From: Chloroflexota bacterium
GTDB taxonomy: Bacteria; Chloroflexota; UBA11872; UBA12225; JAJDUF01
Assembly: GCA_022826725.1 (NCBI GenBank)
Contig: JAJDUF010000010.1
Location: 372,001-436,000 of the forward strand
DNA: 64,000 bases
Reading direction: 5' to 3'
Shown here: positions 50,370-58,773 of the stretch, one piece after another
Layout: each line of letters begins with the position of its first letter
Numbering within the stretch: position 1 is the first letter of the stretch
Notes under the pieces: model-generated
Seen by the model: the letters and a program-made list of their open reading frames with translations, nothing else
Databases searched by the model: none
Told to the model about the DNA's origin: nothing
Translations under genes and position numbers: made by a program

Positions 50370-51290
50370 ATGTCGTCGTTCGAGGTCACGGAAGAGTCCA
50401 TCCCCCTGCCCCTCGGAGCGTTCGCCAAGGCGCGGCGTGTGCTGGTGCGCTGGCGGGGACAATGGATCACCGCGCTGAATCAAGGGCCGTTCCGCGCCTA
50501 TCTCTACCCGCTCTACACCCCGGGCGGCGTTGCGGTCACGACCGACGGGCCGATAGACCATCCGCACCATCAGTCGGTCTGGATCGGCGCCGATCACGTC
50601 TACTGCCGGCTGCCCTATGCCGACGACGCCTTCGAGGACGCGACCTACAACTTGTATGTAGGCGAGACCTTCCAGGGCCGGGCGCCCGGGCGCATCCTCG
50701 GTGTGGGCATGGAGAGTACGGAGCTTGCTGACGATCACCTGCGGATCACCCAAACGCTAGAGTGGCAAGGCCCCGAAGAGTGGGGTGCGCGGCCGCGGCG
50801 GACCATCGCCATCGAGACACGGATACTCGACATAATAACTGGCCAAGACACTCACTACCTGGACATCCATTCGCACCTGCGGCCCACCGAGTGGGACTTC
50901 AGTATCGGTCCTACTCGTCACGCCTACCTGGGGGTGCGGCTCGCCGAGGGGTTGCGCGTGATTGACGGCGGTACCGTGCTGGATGCCGACGGACGCACGG
51001 GGAGCGAGGCCGTCAACGACCAGTGCTCGGACTGGGTGGCGGTGGCGGGTACCGTTCCCAGCGGCCGACGGGCCGGCGTTGCCGTGTTCCCGTACCCCTC
51101 GGCCGCCGGACACCCCTGGCACGTGAGCGAGTACGGCACACTGAACGTGAATCCGTTTGCGCGGGAGCGCGTGGCGATCAACCGGGGCGACGAGTTGGAG
51201 ATCGCCGCGCGGTTGGTCCTCTTTGATGGCGATGCCACCGAGGCACGCATTGCCGAGCGTTTCGAGAGCTTCCGGCAGGCGCACTACTAG
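50370..51290 (+). CDS. PmoA-like (DUF6807) protein
   Basis: 306 residues from the ATG at 50370, after a GAGGGAGG Shine-Dalgarno. RAYLYPLYTPGGVAVTTDGP with DHPHHQSVWIGADHVY is the family signature, followed by TIAIETRILDIITGQDTHYL, and AVFPYPSAAGHPWHVSEYGT near residue 245. The family was named from a gene near the methane monooxygenase locus and is now annotated DUF6807; structures suggest a galactose-mutarotase-like beta-sandwich. The HPHH and HPWH clusters look like a sugar- or metal-binding site. Function is unknown. The acyl-CoA synthetase gene follows after 33 bp. Confidence 0.8.
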   Translation: MSSFEVTEESIPLPLGAFAKARRVLVRWRGQWITALNQGPFRAYLYPLYTPGGVAVTTDGPIDHPHHQSVWIGADHVYCRLPYADDAFEDATYNLYVGETFQGRAPGRILGVGMESTELADDHLRITQTLEWQGPEEWGARPRRTIAIETRILDIITGQDTHYLDIHSHLRPTEWDFSIGPTRHAYLGVRLAEGLRVIDGGTVLDADGRTGSEAVNDQCSDWVAVAGTVPSGRRAGVAVFPYPSAAGHPWHVSEYGTLNVNPFARERVAINRGDELEIAARLVLFDGDATEARIAERFESFRQAHY

Positions 51291-51323
51291 GCATCGCCAG
51301 GCCGGCACAGGAGTTTCGCAGCC

Positions 51324-53330
51324 ATGGCAGTCACCGCGGGAGCAGCGCCGCGACGCAACGGCCCGGCGTGGCAGCCCGGTTCCGCGCAGCTCCGGCGCAG
51401 CCGTCTCCTGCGCTTCATGCGGCAACTGGGGCTGGACACGGTAGATGCGTTGCGCGAACGCGCGGCCGCCGACCCGGCCTGGTTCTGGGAGGCGGTGATC
51501 CGCGACCTCGGCCTCTCCTGGTTTCGCCAGCCGGACCGCGTGCTGGACCTTTCGGAGGGTCTGCCGTTTGCCCGCTGGTTTCCCGGCGGCCGCTTCAACT
51601 ACGTCAGCAACGCCGTGGATCGCCACGCTCACGGCCCGGCTGGCGACCGTCCGGCCCTCGTCTGGGAGGGAGAAGAAGGGACCACCCGCACCCTCACCTA
51701 CCGACAGTTGCTTGTTGAAGTGAGCCGCGCAGCTGCGGCGCTGCGGGCGCTCGGCATCCGGCGCGGCGACCGCGTGGGCGTCTTCCTCCCGATGAACCTG
51801 GAGTGCGCGATTGCGACCCTGGCCTGTTCGCGCATCGGGGCGATCTTTACGCCCATCTTCTCCGGTTTTGCCGCCCCGGCCGTCGCCTCGCGTCTGAATG
51901 ACTGCACGGCGCGCCTGTTGATTACCGCTGACGGCTTTTTCCGGCGCGGCCGCCTGGTGCCGCTCAAAGAGGTGGCCGATGCGGCCGCGGGCGCCGCTCC
52001 GAGCGTCGAGCGGCTGCTGGTCGTGCGGCGAGCCGGGAGAACGGACACACCCTGGCAGCCGGACCGCGACGTCTGGTGGCACGACCTGGTAGCGCAGCAG
52101 CCGGACACGCTGCCCGCCGTGGAAACCGAGGCCAACGACCCGTACATGGTGATCTATACATCGGGTACCACCGGACGGCCGAAGGGAGCCGTCCACGTCC
52201 ACGCCGGCTTTCCGATCAAGGCCGCCCAGGACATGGCGCACTGCTTCGACGTCCAAGCCGACGACCGCGTGTGGTGGTACACCGACCTCGGCTGGATGAT
52301 GGGACCGTGGCTCATCTCCGGCGCCCTGCTGCTCGGCGCGACGGTCTGCCTGTACGACGGCGCGCCGGACTGGCCGGCGCCCGACCGCCTCTGGGCTACG
52401 GCGGCGCGCCAGCGTATTACGACCCTGGGCTTGGCCCCGACCGGCGTGCGTGCCCTGATGCGCGCCGACCCCGATGGGCCGACGCGACACGACCTCTCCA
52501 GCTTACGCGCCCTGGCTGCGTCGGGCGAGCCATGGAACCCGGAGCCGTGGTGGTGGTACTTTCGAAAAGTCGGCGGGGGACGCTGCCCGCTCATCAACTA
52601 CTCGGGCGGTACCGAAATCTCCGGCGGCATCGTCGCCGCGACGACCGTCGAGCCACAGCAGCCGTGTGCCTTTGCCGGCCCGGTGCCGGGGATGGCCGCC
52701 GACGTTGTGGATGAGACCGGGCAGCCCGTCCGCGGCCAGGTCGGTGAGTTGGTACTGCGGGGTCCGTGGGTGGGGATGACCAACGGTTTCTGGCGGGACC
52801 GCGAGCGCTACTTGGAGACATATTGGTCGCGCTGGCCCGACGTGTGGATGCACGGCGATTGGGCGCTGATCGCGGACGACGGCTCGTGGTATATTCACGG
52901 CCGCTCCGACGATACGCTCTTGATCGCCGGCAAGCGGATTGGCCCGGCCGAGGTCGAGTCGGCCGCGGTCACGCATCCCGCCGTCGCGGAGGCCGCGGCC
53001 ATCGGCGTGCCTGACGAGATCAAAGGCGAATCCGTGGTCGTCTTCGCCGTGCCTGCGCGCGAGCCGGCGGCCACTGCCGGGACAACCGGCGCGTCAGTCG
53101 CAGACACCGTGGCCGCCCAGCTGGGCAAACCGCTCCGGCCGGCCGCGGTCCATTTCGTCGCCGAGTTACCGCGCACGCGCAGTAACAAGATCATGCGCCG
53201 CGTGATCCGCGCCACCTACCTGGCAAAGGACCCCGGCGACGTCTCCTCGCTCGAAAATCCCTCCGCCTTGGATGCGATTCGGGACATACGGGGCGAGGGC
53301 GGGTGGCTGACCTCACCCCCGGCCCCCTGA
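51324..53330 (+). CDS. Acetyl-CoA synthetase-like AMP-forming acyl-CoA synthetase
   Basis: 668 residues, the length of acetyl/propionyl-CoA synthetases with an N-terminal ACAS domain (~55-120: FARWFPGGRFNYVSNAVDRH). It activates a short-chain acid to its acyl-AMP and then acyl-CoA. VIYTSGTTGRPKGAVHVHAG is the P-loop, and NYSGGTEISGGIV the second core motif. MHGDWALIADDGSWYIHGRS with DDTLLIAGKRIGPAEVE is the hinge region. RTRSNKIMRRVIRA near the C-terminus carries the catalytic Lys subject to acetylation. The last residues (GGWLTSPPAP) come from a palindromic repeat in which the gene ends. Confidence 0.92.
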   Translation: MAVTAGAAPRRNGPAWQPGSAQLRRSRLLRFMRQLGLDTVDALRERAAADPAWFWEAVIRDLGLSWFRQPDRVLDLSEGLPFARWFPGGRFNYVSNAVDRHAHGPAGDRPALVWEGEEGTTRTLTYRQLLVEVSRAAAALRALGIRRGDRVGVFLPMNLECAIATLACSRIGAIFTPIFSGFAAPAVASRLNDCTARLLITADGFFRRGRLVPLKEVADAAAGAAPSVERLLVVRRAGRTDTPWQPDRDVWWHDLVAQQPDTLPAVETEANDPYMVIYTSGTTGRPKGAVHVHAGFPIKAAQDMAHCFDVQADDRVWWYTDLGWMMGPWLISGALLLGATVCLYDGAPDWPAPDRLWATAARQRITTLGLAPTGVRALMRADPDGPTRHDLSSLRALAASGEPWNPEPWWWYFRKVGGGRCPLINYSGGTEISGGIVAATTVEPQQPCAFAGPVPGMAADVVDETGQPVRGQVGELVLRGPWVGMTNGFWRDRERYLETYWSRWPDVWMHGDWALIADDGSWYIHGRSDDTLLIAGKRIGPAEVESAAVTHPAVAEAAAIGVPDEIKGESVVVFAVPAREPAATAGTTGASVADTVAAQLGKPLRPAAVHFVAELPRTRSNKIMRRVIRATYLAKDPGDVSSLENPSALDAIRDIRGEGGWLTSPPAP

Positions 53331-53351
53331 CGGTCCACCATGTAGAGAGGG
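53309..53351. repeat. Dispersed GC-rich palindromic repeat at the 3' end of the acyl-CoA synthetase gene
   Basis: ACCTCACCCCCGGCCCC at the left end and GTAGAGAGGGGAG at the right; it supplies the last codons and the stop of the synthetase gene. Confidence 0.65.
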
Positions 53352-53474
53352 GAGTAGGGCGGGGCGCGGGAGGGGTGCCGGAGGCGGAAGCCCGCACACG
53401 CGGGGGAGCAAGGCCGCGGGTGGGGCGGAAACTGGATGGCAGGATGCACTTGATGGGTGGTGGGGGAGCGGAAG

Positions 53475-53515
53475 ACCTCACCCCCGGCCCCTCTCCACAT
53501 GGTGGAGAGGGGTGG
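53475..53515. repeat. Dispersed GC-rich palindromic repeat with perfect hairpin
   Basis: Best-preserved copy: 11-bp arms CCCCTCTCCAC (53488-53498) and GTGGAGAGGGG (53502-53512) around a 3-nt loop, preceded by ACCTCACCCCCGG. Confidence 0.8.
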
Positions 53516-53689
53516 ATTGGCGCTTGCGCGGGATTGCGCGGACCTGGTAGCGCAGCGGTACGCGGTGCGGGCGGTGTTCAGGTGGGTGTGCGGGTAGGTC
53601 AGGGTGTTGGGAGTGGCAGGAGTGCGGGGCAAGATTACCTGGCGCCGCCGGCGCAGGCCGGCCGGCGAGGGCGCGGTGGCGATGGGCGC

Positions 53690-53914
53690 GGCACTCAGAC
53701 GGTCATGATCCGGCACCCCCGCCGGAATGGCGAGGGGGCGGCCATGACCCGGTGCCCTAAGGGCGGCACTCTGACAGTACTGACCCGGCGCCCCGGCCGT
53801 GGTGTCCGGGGGTATGTCAGCACCCGGTGCCGTAGAAGCGGCACTCAGGCGGCCATGCCGCGCCGCGCGCAGGGCGGCGCGGGGTCGTTCATGACCCGGT
53901 GCCCTCGGCTGGGT
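53690..53914. repeat. Three tandem 75-bp degenerate repeats
   Basis: Units begin at 53690, 53765 and 53840, each opening with GGCACTC and containing ...CCCGGTGCC near the end. Spacing is exactly 75 bp each time, so all units stay in one frame, which explains the long spurious open frames. Confidence 0.8.
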
Positions 53915-54119
53915 GGCGTTGCCACCGTCGTTCGTAGACACGATGGTACGTGTACTTTCCTGCCGGGCAGTGCCCGGTGCTCCAGGATGGTCTTGCATCT
54001 GCCACATCCCAACGCCAGGGTATATTGAGGGGCGTGGGGGGAAGACAACGGTGAGGACTGTCAGAATCAGGATTTGCGAGATTGGAGGATGGGATGGGGG
54101 GAGTTGAGGTGAGGAGGCG

Positions 54120-55808
54120 ATGAGTACGCTGCACACGGCACAACCAGCACAGCCGTTCCGGGTGCGTCTCGATGTCAAGGTGCCGATGCGCGACGGGGTA
54201 CTGCTCTCCACCGACATCTACCTGCCCAACGCGCCCGGCCCCTTTCCGACGCTCCTCATCCGCACGATCTACGACAATCAGTGGGACCGCTATCTAGCAT
54301 GGGCGGTGCCGTTTATCGAGCGCGGCTATGCCGTCGCCATGCAAGACTGCCGCGGGCGGCACGACTCCGACGGCGCCTGGGAGCCGTACATCCACGAGAC
54401 CGAGGACGGCTACGATACGCATGAATGGCTCGGCGCCCAGCCCTGGTGCGACGGCACCATCGGGACGTTCGGCGTGTCCTACCTCGGCTTCACGCAAACG
54501 CTCCCGGCGACGCTCCGCAGCCGCTCCCTGCGGGCGCTGGTGCCGATTGCCGGCCAGCAGGACAACTTCGGCCACTTCTACGTAGACGGCGCTCTCCAGC
54601 TCCACATCGCGCTCAACTTCATCAACATGGCCGGCCGCACGATGCAGTGGGGCACACGCCGCCTGATGAATTCCGAGCAACTGTACCGGCGCCTGCCGCT
54701 CGTCTCGGCACTGGACGACGTCGTAGACCTGCCCTTCTATCGGCAGGTCATCGAGCACTCCACGTTCGACAATTTCTGGCGGAGCTATAGCCTGCGTGAC
54801 CGCTACGGCGAGGTCGAGACACCGGCCTATTTCATCACCGGCTGGTACGACAACCTGGTACATGAAGGCTTCAAGCTCTATCGCGGGTGGTCGCAGCACG
54901 CCCGCTCCGCTGAAGCGAGGACGCAGACCAAGCTGCTGGTCGGCCCATGGAGCCACCAGAACATCGGCTCGGCCGAGCCATTCGGGTCCATCAGTTTCGG
55001 CGGCCAAGCGGCCATGGACATCACCGCGGAGCACCTGCGCTGGTACGACCGGCGACTGAAGGGCGTAGAAAACGGGATTGACGACGAGCCGCCGATCCGG
55101 CTCTTCGTGATGGGCGCCAACGTCTGGCGCCACGAGCACGAGTGGCCGCTCGCCCGTACCCAATACACCCGGTACTACCTGCACAGCCGCGGCGGCGCCA
55201 ACTCCCTCGCCGGCAACGGCACTCTCACGACCAAGCCACCTGCCGATGAGCCGACCGACGGGTACGTCTACGATCCGGCCGATCCGGTCCCGACGGTGGG
55301 CGGCCCGATCCTGTTCCTCGACGACAGCGGCCCGTGGGACCGGCGGGCGGTGGAGCGACGCGACGACGTGCTCGTCTACACGACAGCGCCGCTGGCCGCG
55401 CCGATCGAGGTGACGGGGCCGGTGACGCTCACGCTCTACGCCGCGTCCAGCGCGCCCGATACGGACTTCACAGCCACGCTCGTTGATGTTCACCCGGACG
55501 GCAAGGCCATCATCCTCTGCGAGGGCCTACGCCGCGCCCGCTATCGCGAATCGCTGGAGCAGCCAACGCTCATCTGGCCGGGACAGGTGTACCGCTACGA
55601 GATTGACCTCTGGGACACCAGCAACGTCTTCAAGGCCGGGCATTGCATCCGGCTCGAGATATCCAGCAGCAACTTCCCCCGCTTCGACCGCAATCCCAAC
55701 ACCGGACACCGACCGGGCATGGACGCCGCGCTCGTGCCAGCCACCCAGACCATCCACCACGACGACGCGCACCCCTCGCACCTCACCCTCCCCATCATCC
55801 CCACATAA
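54120..55808 (+). CDS. CocE/NonD-family hydrolase (X-Pro dipeptidyl-peptidase S15 type)
   Basis: 562 residues from an ATG with GAGGAGG upstream. Alpha/beta hydrolase of the S15/CocE group: VKVPMRDGVLLSTDIYLP opens the fold. IGTFGVSYLGFTQ has nucleophile Ser120 in G-x-S-Y-x-G, GPWSHQNIGS has the catalytic His, and a C-terminal jelly-roll lid (VTLTLYAASSAPDTDFTATL, then RLEISSSNFPRFDRNPNTG) completes the family. Members hydrolyse acyl esters or amides, including cocaine, glutaryl-7-ACA and dipeptides. The substrate is unknown. No signal peptide. An RHH/PIN toxin-antitoxin pair follows. Confidence 0.92.
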   Translation: MSTLHTAQPAQPFRVRLDVKVPMRDGVLLSTDIYLPNAPGPFPTLLIRTIYDNQWDRYLAWAVPFIERGYAVAMQDCRGRHDSDGAWEPYIHETEDGYDTHEWLGAQPWCDGTIGTFGVSYLGFTQTLPATLRSRSLRALVPIAGQQDNFGHFYVDGALQLHIALNFINMAGRTMQWGTRRLMNSEQLYRRLPLVSALDDVVDLPFYRQVIEHSTFDNFWRSYSLRDRYGEVETPAYFITGWYDNLVHEGFKLYRGWSQHARSAEARTQTKLLVGPWSHQNIGSAEPFGSISFGGQAAMDITAEHLRWYDRRLKGVENGIDDEPPIRLFVMGANVWRHEHEWPLARTQYTRYYLHSRGGANSLAGNGTLTTKPPADEPTDGYVYDPADPVPTVGGPILFLDDSGPWDRRAVERRDDVLVYTTAPLAAPIEVTGPVTLTLYAASSAPDTDFTATLVDVHPDGKAIILCEGLRRARYRESLEQPTLIWPGQVYRYEIDLWDTSNVFKAGHCIRLEISSSNFPRFDRNPNTGHRPGMDAALVPATQTIHHDDAHPSHLTLPIIPT

Positions 55809-55897
55809 GCCACAGAGCACACCGACCGGTTTGACGGGAGATAGCAACATGCCGCATACTTGTCTCCGTACATACGTTTCCGCACAAGGAGAAGGCT

Positions 55898-56146
55898 ATG
55901 GCCCGGTTGGATGTACGGCTGGACGCCGAGCGGCGGCGGCGATTAGATGAACTGGTCGCGCAGAGGAGCATGTCCATCTCTGAAGTGGTGCGCCACCTGA
56001 TTGATGACGCCTACGAAGATGTGATGCTGGAGCGCCGCAGACAGGCGGTAGAGCATTTGGTGAGCCTGGAGGTGGAAGACCCACCGGACCCTGCTACGCT
56101 GTCGCGCGAGTTGGAGGCCGCCCATGAGCCTGGCGGCCTTTATTGA
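55898..56146 (+). CDS. Ribbon-helix-helix antitoxin (VapB-like)
   Basis: 82 residues with AAGGAGAAGG upstream. RLDVRLDAERRRRLDELVAQ and SMSISEVVRHLIDDAYED form the ribbon-helix-helix DNA-binding fold, and the C-terminal tail (PPDPATLSRELEAAHEPGGL) would wrap the toxin. It overlaps the PIN-domain gene by 23 bp, the arrangement of VapBC pairs; the antitoxin likely represses the operon through its RHH domain. Confidence 0.85.
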   Translation: MARLDVRLDAERRRRLDELVAQRSMSISEVVRHLIDDAYEDVMLERRRQAVEHLVSLEVEDPPDPATLSRELEAAHEPGGLY

Positions 56147-56582
56147 CGCCAATATCCCTATCTACGCCTCCGGCAGAGAGCATCCGAACAAAGAGCCGTG
56201 TGCTCGGGTCCTCAGGATAGCCGCAGAGCACCCACGGTCATTTGTGACCAATGTCGAGGTCCTGCAGGAGCTTATGCACCGCTACCGTGCCTCAGGGCGA
56301 TGGGCCTTAGGAAGAGAGGTTCTGCAGAGTTTCGCTAAGTTGATGCACGGCCGGATCGAACCCGTCTACGAGGAAGACATCCATATGGCTGCCCGGCTAG
56401 CGGATCGCCGACCGGGGATAAGCGCCCGGGACCTCGTCCACGCGGCGGTGATGCGGCGCCTAGGAGTCGATCGGATCATTTCTGCGGACACCGATTTCGA
56501 CCAGTTGCCGGACTTTATCCGGCTAGACCCGGCCTATGTAGGGGAATGGGCCACCTCCCTACTGACCCGCGAGCGACACTAG
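56124..56582 (+). CDS. PIN-domain ribonuclease toxin (VapC-like)
   Basis: 152 residues, overlapping the antitoxin gene by 23 bp. PIN fold with the acidic active-site set: Asp8 in FIDANIPIYAS, Glu in VEVLQELMHRY, Asp in SARDLVHAAVM and Asp in ISADTDFDQL. VapC toxins cleave tRNA or rRNA when released from VapB. The system is a common small mobile or defensive module. Confidence 0.88.
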   Translation: MSLAAFIDANIPIYASGREHPNKEPCARVLRIAAEHPRSFVTNVEVLQELMHRYRASGRWALGREVLQSFAKLMHGRIEPVYEEDIHMAARLADRRPGISARDLVHAAVMRRLGVDRIISADTDFDQLPDFIRLDPAYVGEWATSLLTRERH

Positions 56583-56721
56583 CCATCTGTCCTGCACCTG
56601 CATGTCCGTCGGACCAGCGTGTGACCCATACGTCACCCTGTCTTGGCTTCGCCCCCCTTGTGCTACACATTCTGTTAGAGCCTGTACTCCATGCGCCGAA
56701 ATCGCTCTCTAGGGGGATGAA

Positions 56722-57438
56722 TTGACTGGGGCAACCGAACGACTACCAGCGGGACTGGCTCCCAGCAGTGGCTCGCTCAACTTCACCGAAGACACTGTTC
56801 CGGCCGTGCTGCAACAGGAGCACCGACTCGCCCCCGGCCGGTGGGGCGTGCTGCACGTATTCGAGGGCAGCGTGCGCTTTGTAAACCTCGAGACCGGCGA
56901 CGAGCACGATGTCTCGGCACCGGACCTCATCACCATCCACCCACAGGTACCCCACAAACTACACCTCACGGGCCGGTTGCGGTGTCGTGTTGACTTCTTT
57001 AGGGAGTTGGATGACAACGCTACCATGCGAACGCCCGGCAGCTTTGCCAATGATGAGGTGCACCGCAGTTTCCAACGATGCGAGGCAACGGGGGACTTTG
57101 CGGATACGTTCTACAACACCTTCCTGAACTCCTCTCCCGAGATCGCACCACACTTTGCCCAGACGGACTTCGCCAGGCAACGCAAGCTGCTCCGCGATTC
57201 GGTGCAACTGATGGTGGCGCGGGACGTGGCGGACCCGGAGATGCGAGCCTTGGTGAACCAACTTGGGGAATCGCACAGCCGGACCAAGCGCAATATCGCG
57301 CCACGGCTCTATGAACTGTGGCTGGACAGCATCTGCGAGACGGTGAAGGCGCTGGATTCCGAGTGGACCGCAGAGCTTGAGGCCCACTGGCGGGTGCGGA
57401 TGCGTGCCGGTATGCAGATCATCATGGCGGCCTACTAG
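56722..57438 (+). CDS. DUF1971 (cupin-like) domain fused to a globin
   Basis: 238 residues from a TTG preceded by AGGGGG. Residues ~8-96 match DUF1971, the small beta-barrel seen alone or on TehB-type tellurite-resistance proteins: LPAGLAPSSGSLNFTEDTVP and WGVLHVFEGSVRFVNLETGD with TIHPQVPHKLHLTG. Residues ~112-236 have globin features: VHRSFQRCEATGDFADTFYN, the CD-E region PHFAQTDFARQRKLLRDSVQ, proximal His185 in LGESHSRTKRNIAPRLYELW, and a G/H-helix end. The pattern L-G-x-x-H-...-P-x-x-Y is that of haem-binding globins. The two domains suggest a haem-based sensor or redox protein tied to metal or oxyanion stress. It stands alone. Confidence 0.75.
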   Translation: MTGATERLPAGLAPSSGSLNFTEDTVPAVLQQEHRLAPGRWGVLHVFEGSVRFVNLETGDEHDVSAPDLITIHPQVPHKLHLTGRLRCRVDFFRELDDNATMRTPGSFANDEVHRSFQRCEATGDFADTFYNTFLNSSPEIAPHFAQTDFARQRKLLRDSVQLMVARDVADPEMRALVNQLGESHSRTKRNIAPRLYELWLDSICETVKALDSEWTAELEAHWRVRMRAGMQIIMAAY

Positions 57439-57565
57439 CTATGGGCCAGTGGTTAGTGGCTAGTGGTCAGCGTCAGGATTTACGGGATTCGAGGATTGAC
57501 AGGCAGTGAGGCGTGCGACATGCTAGAGTGAAGCGACCGGACGGTCGTACCTTCTGGGGGGGATT

Positions 57566-58624
57566 ATGTTCGAGGCACCTTTACATCTCGTCGGTAAGCT
57601 CTCGTCAGCATTGGCAAAGAAGATCGACCGAAACGCTCAAGAGCTAACTGATCGTGAGATCCGTGTTTTTGCAGATCATCTTGTGGAGACTATTAAGTGG
57701 CACGAGATTCGCGTGCAGAAAATCGAGGTGGAGAAATCCAGCCTAAAGGATAACCTAGATGCTGCCAATTCTAGATTGATCCGACTCAAAGCCGATATTG
57801 AGAAACTCACGGCAGGGAAAGCCGAGTTGGAGAAGCAGCGAGACCGGGAATGCGCTGCTCGTGTTGCTGCTCAGACCCGTGTTCAGATAATCCAGCAAGC
57901 AAAAGACAGCCTGGAGAAACAGCGGGATGTCGTCAAAGCCGAGCATAGTCAGGAAAGCGCCGCTCGTGCCGCTGCTGAGGATAGTGCTCGGAGACTCCAA
58001 GAATCGGTGAATAGGTTGAATAACTATAAGATCAATGCTCAGGAAGAACTAAAGGGTTTGAGGAGAACGGTTAGGGATATCGATTCGCTCAGGTCAGCAA
58101 AAGCTAGATTAGACAGTAAGCTTAGTCAATGCAGAAGCGATCTAGATGTATTGCAGAACGAAAATGACCAGAAAAACCAGGAGCTACAGACTCTTAGAAA
58201 TCGTCCCGCTATCTTTGAATCTCGTATGGGTGAGGAGGAGTTAGATCCTGCCGGGACTGAAGAGACCACCGATTCGTTTATCGGAGGTGGCCCGTTATCC
58301 GACGCCTGGCGCTTGCTCGACGGGAAGGAGCCTATCTACGCTTCCTATGCCCTTGTGGAGGCCATAGGTGTCTTGGAAGACGGCCTGCGCCAAATCCTGC
58401 AGGGTCACCTCCCGGGGCCGGACAGCAACCAGTCACCAGACCTGTACGGCTTGCTGGAGATTGCGGCCGAGAGAGACTACATCAGCACGGAACAGCGTGG
58501 TCAACTGGACCACATGCGTGAGCGTAGGAACCAGATCGTTCATGGAGTATTCCGGCTGGAAGAACCGCAAGCGCGTCAGGATGTGAATTTCCTGGCGCAG
58601 GTCATAGACCAGCTAGGTCTCTAG
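57566..58624 (+). CDS. Long coiled-coil protein with C-terminal HEPN-like domain
   Basis: 352 residues. Residues ~45-215 are a coiled coil rich in Lys/Glu/Gln/Arg/Ala with repeated AARxAA segments (RECAARVAAQTRVQ and QESAARAAAEDSARRLQ). Residues ~240-352 are a compact helical domain: DAWRLLDGKEPIYASYALVE, GLLEIAAERDYISTEQRG, and RRNQIVHGVFRLEEPQARQD. The last contains R-x4-H (Arg321 to His326), the catalytic signature of HEPN ribonucleases. The coiled-coil part is richer in A+T than the HEPN part, which suggests that the two pieces have different origins. Such proteins occur as RNase effectors in toxin-antitoxin or phage-defence settings. It lies 1 kb downstream of the RHH/PIN pair. Confidence 0.75.
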   Translation: MFEAPLHLVGKLSSALAKKIDRNAQELTDREIRVFADHLVETIKWHEIRVQKIEVEKSSLKDNLDAANSRLIRLKADIEKLTAGKAELEKQRDRECAARVAAQTRVQIIQQAKDSLEKQRDVVKAEHSQESAARAAAEDSARRLQESVNRLNNYKINAQEELKGLRRTVRDIDSLRSAKARLDSKLSQCRSDLDVLQNENDQKNQELQTLRNRPAIFESRMGEEELDPAGTEETTDSFIGGGPLSDAWRLLDGKEPIYASYALVEAIGVLEDGLRQILQGHLPGPDSNQSPDLYGLLEIAAERDYISTEQRGQLDHMRERRNQIVHGVFRLEEPQARQDVNFLAQVIDQLGL

Positions 58625-58636
58625 CTGCTCCTTTGC

Positions 58637-58728
58637 CAGCATCAGGATGCATTGGATGAGCGGATGAACAGGATTGGAGCAGGCCTACGTATCCTGCCCA
58701 TCATCTAATCGTGACAATCCTGATGCTG
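58637..58728. repeat. Inverted repeat in the gap after the HEPN gene
   Basis: 12-bp perfect arms CAGCATCAGGAT (58637-58648) and ATCCTGATGCTG (58717-58728) with ~68 nt between them, in the intergenic region between convergent genes. Confidence 0.55.
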
Positions 58729-58734
58729 ACAATT

Positions 58735-58770
58735 CCTCTGGATTGCGGCTTTCGCCGCAATGACGGAGGA
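58735..58770. repeat. Palindromic intergenic repeat, ATTGCGGC...GCCGCAAT
   Basis: Arms ATTGCGGC and GCCGCAAT around TTTC, preceded by CTGG and followed by GACGGAGGAGG. A divergent member of the ATTCC...GGAAT family. Confidence 0.7.
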
Positions 58771-58773
58771 GGC

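Larger units (their letters stand above)
53331..54119. other. 789-bp intergenic region made of repeats
   Basis: Contains two copies of the CTCACCCCCGGCCCC palindrome family, a G-rich stretch, and three tandem 75-bp repeats. Long open frames on both strands (53303-54028 plus, 53216-54217 minus) are repeat artefacts with no protein character. The end (54030-54119) holds a GAGGTGAGGAGG ribosome site for the downstream hydrolase gene. Confidence 0.7.

Noticed and set aside
50757-52490. 577-residue minus-strand open frame
   Set aside because: Antisense to the PmoA-like and acyl-CoA synthetase genes; high GC leaves few stops, and the product is Arg-rich without motifs.
53690-53914. CRISPR array
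   Set aside because: The units are degenerate throughout with no separate identical repeats and variable spacers, and no cas genes are present in the window.
53216-54217. 333-residue minus-strand and 241-residue plus-strand open frames over the repeat gap
   Set aside because: They arise from 75-bp repeats in one frame and overlap the 3' end of the acyl-CoA synthetase gene and the 5' end of the hydrolase gene; no domain is recognisable.
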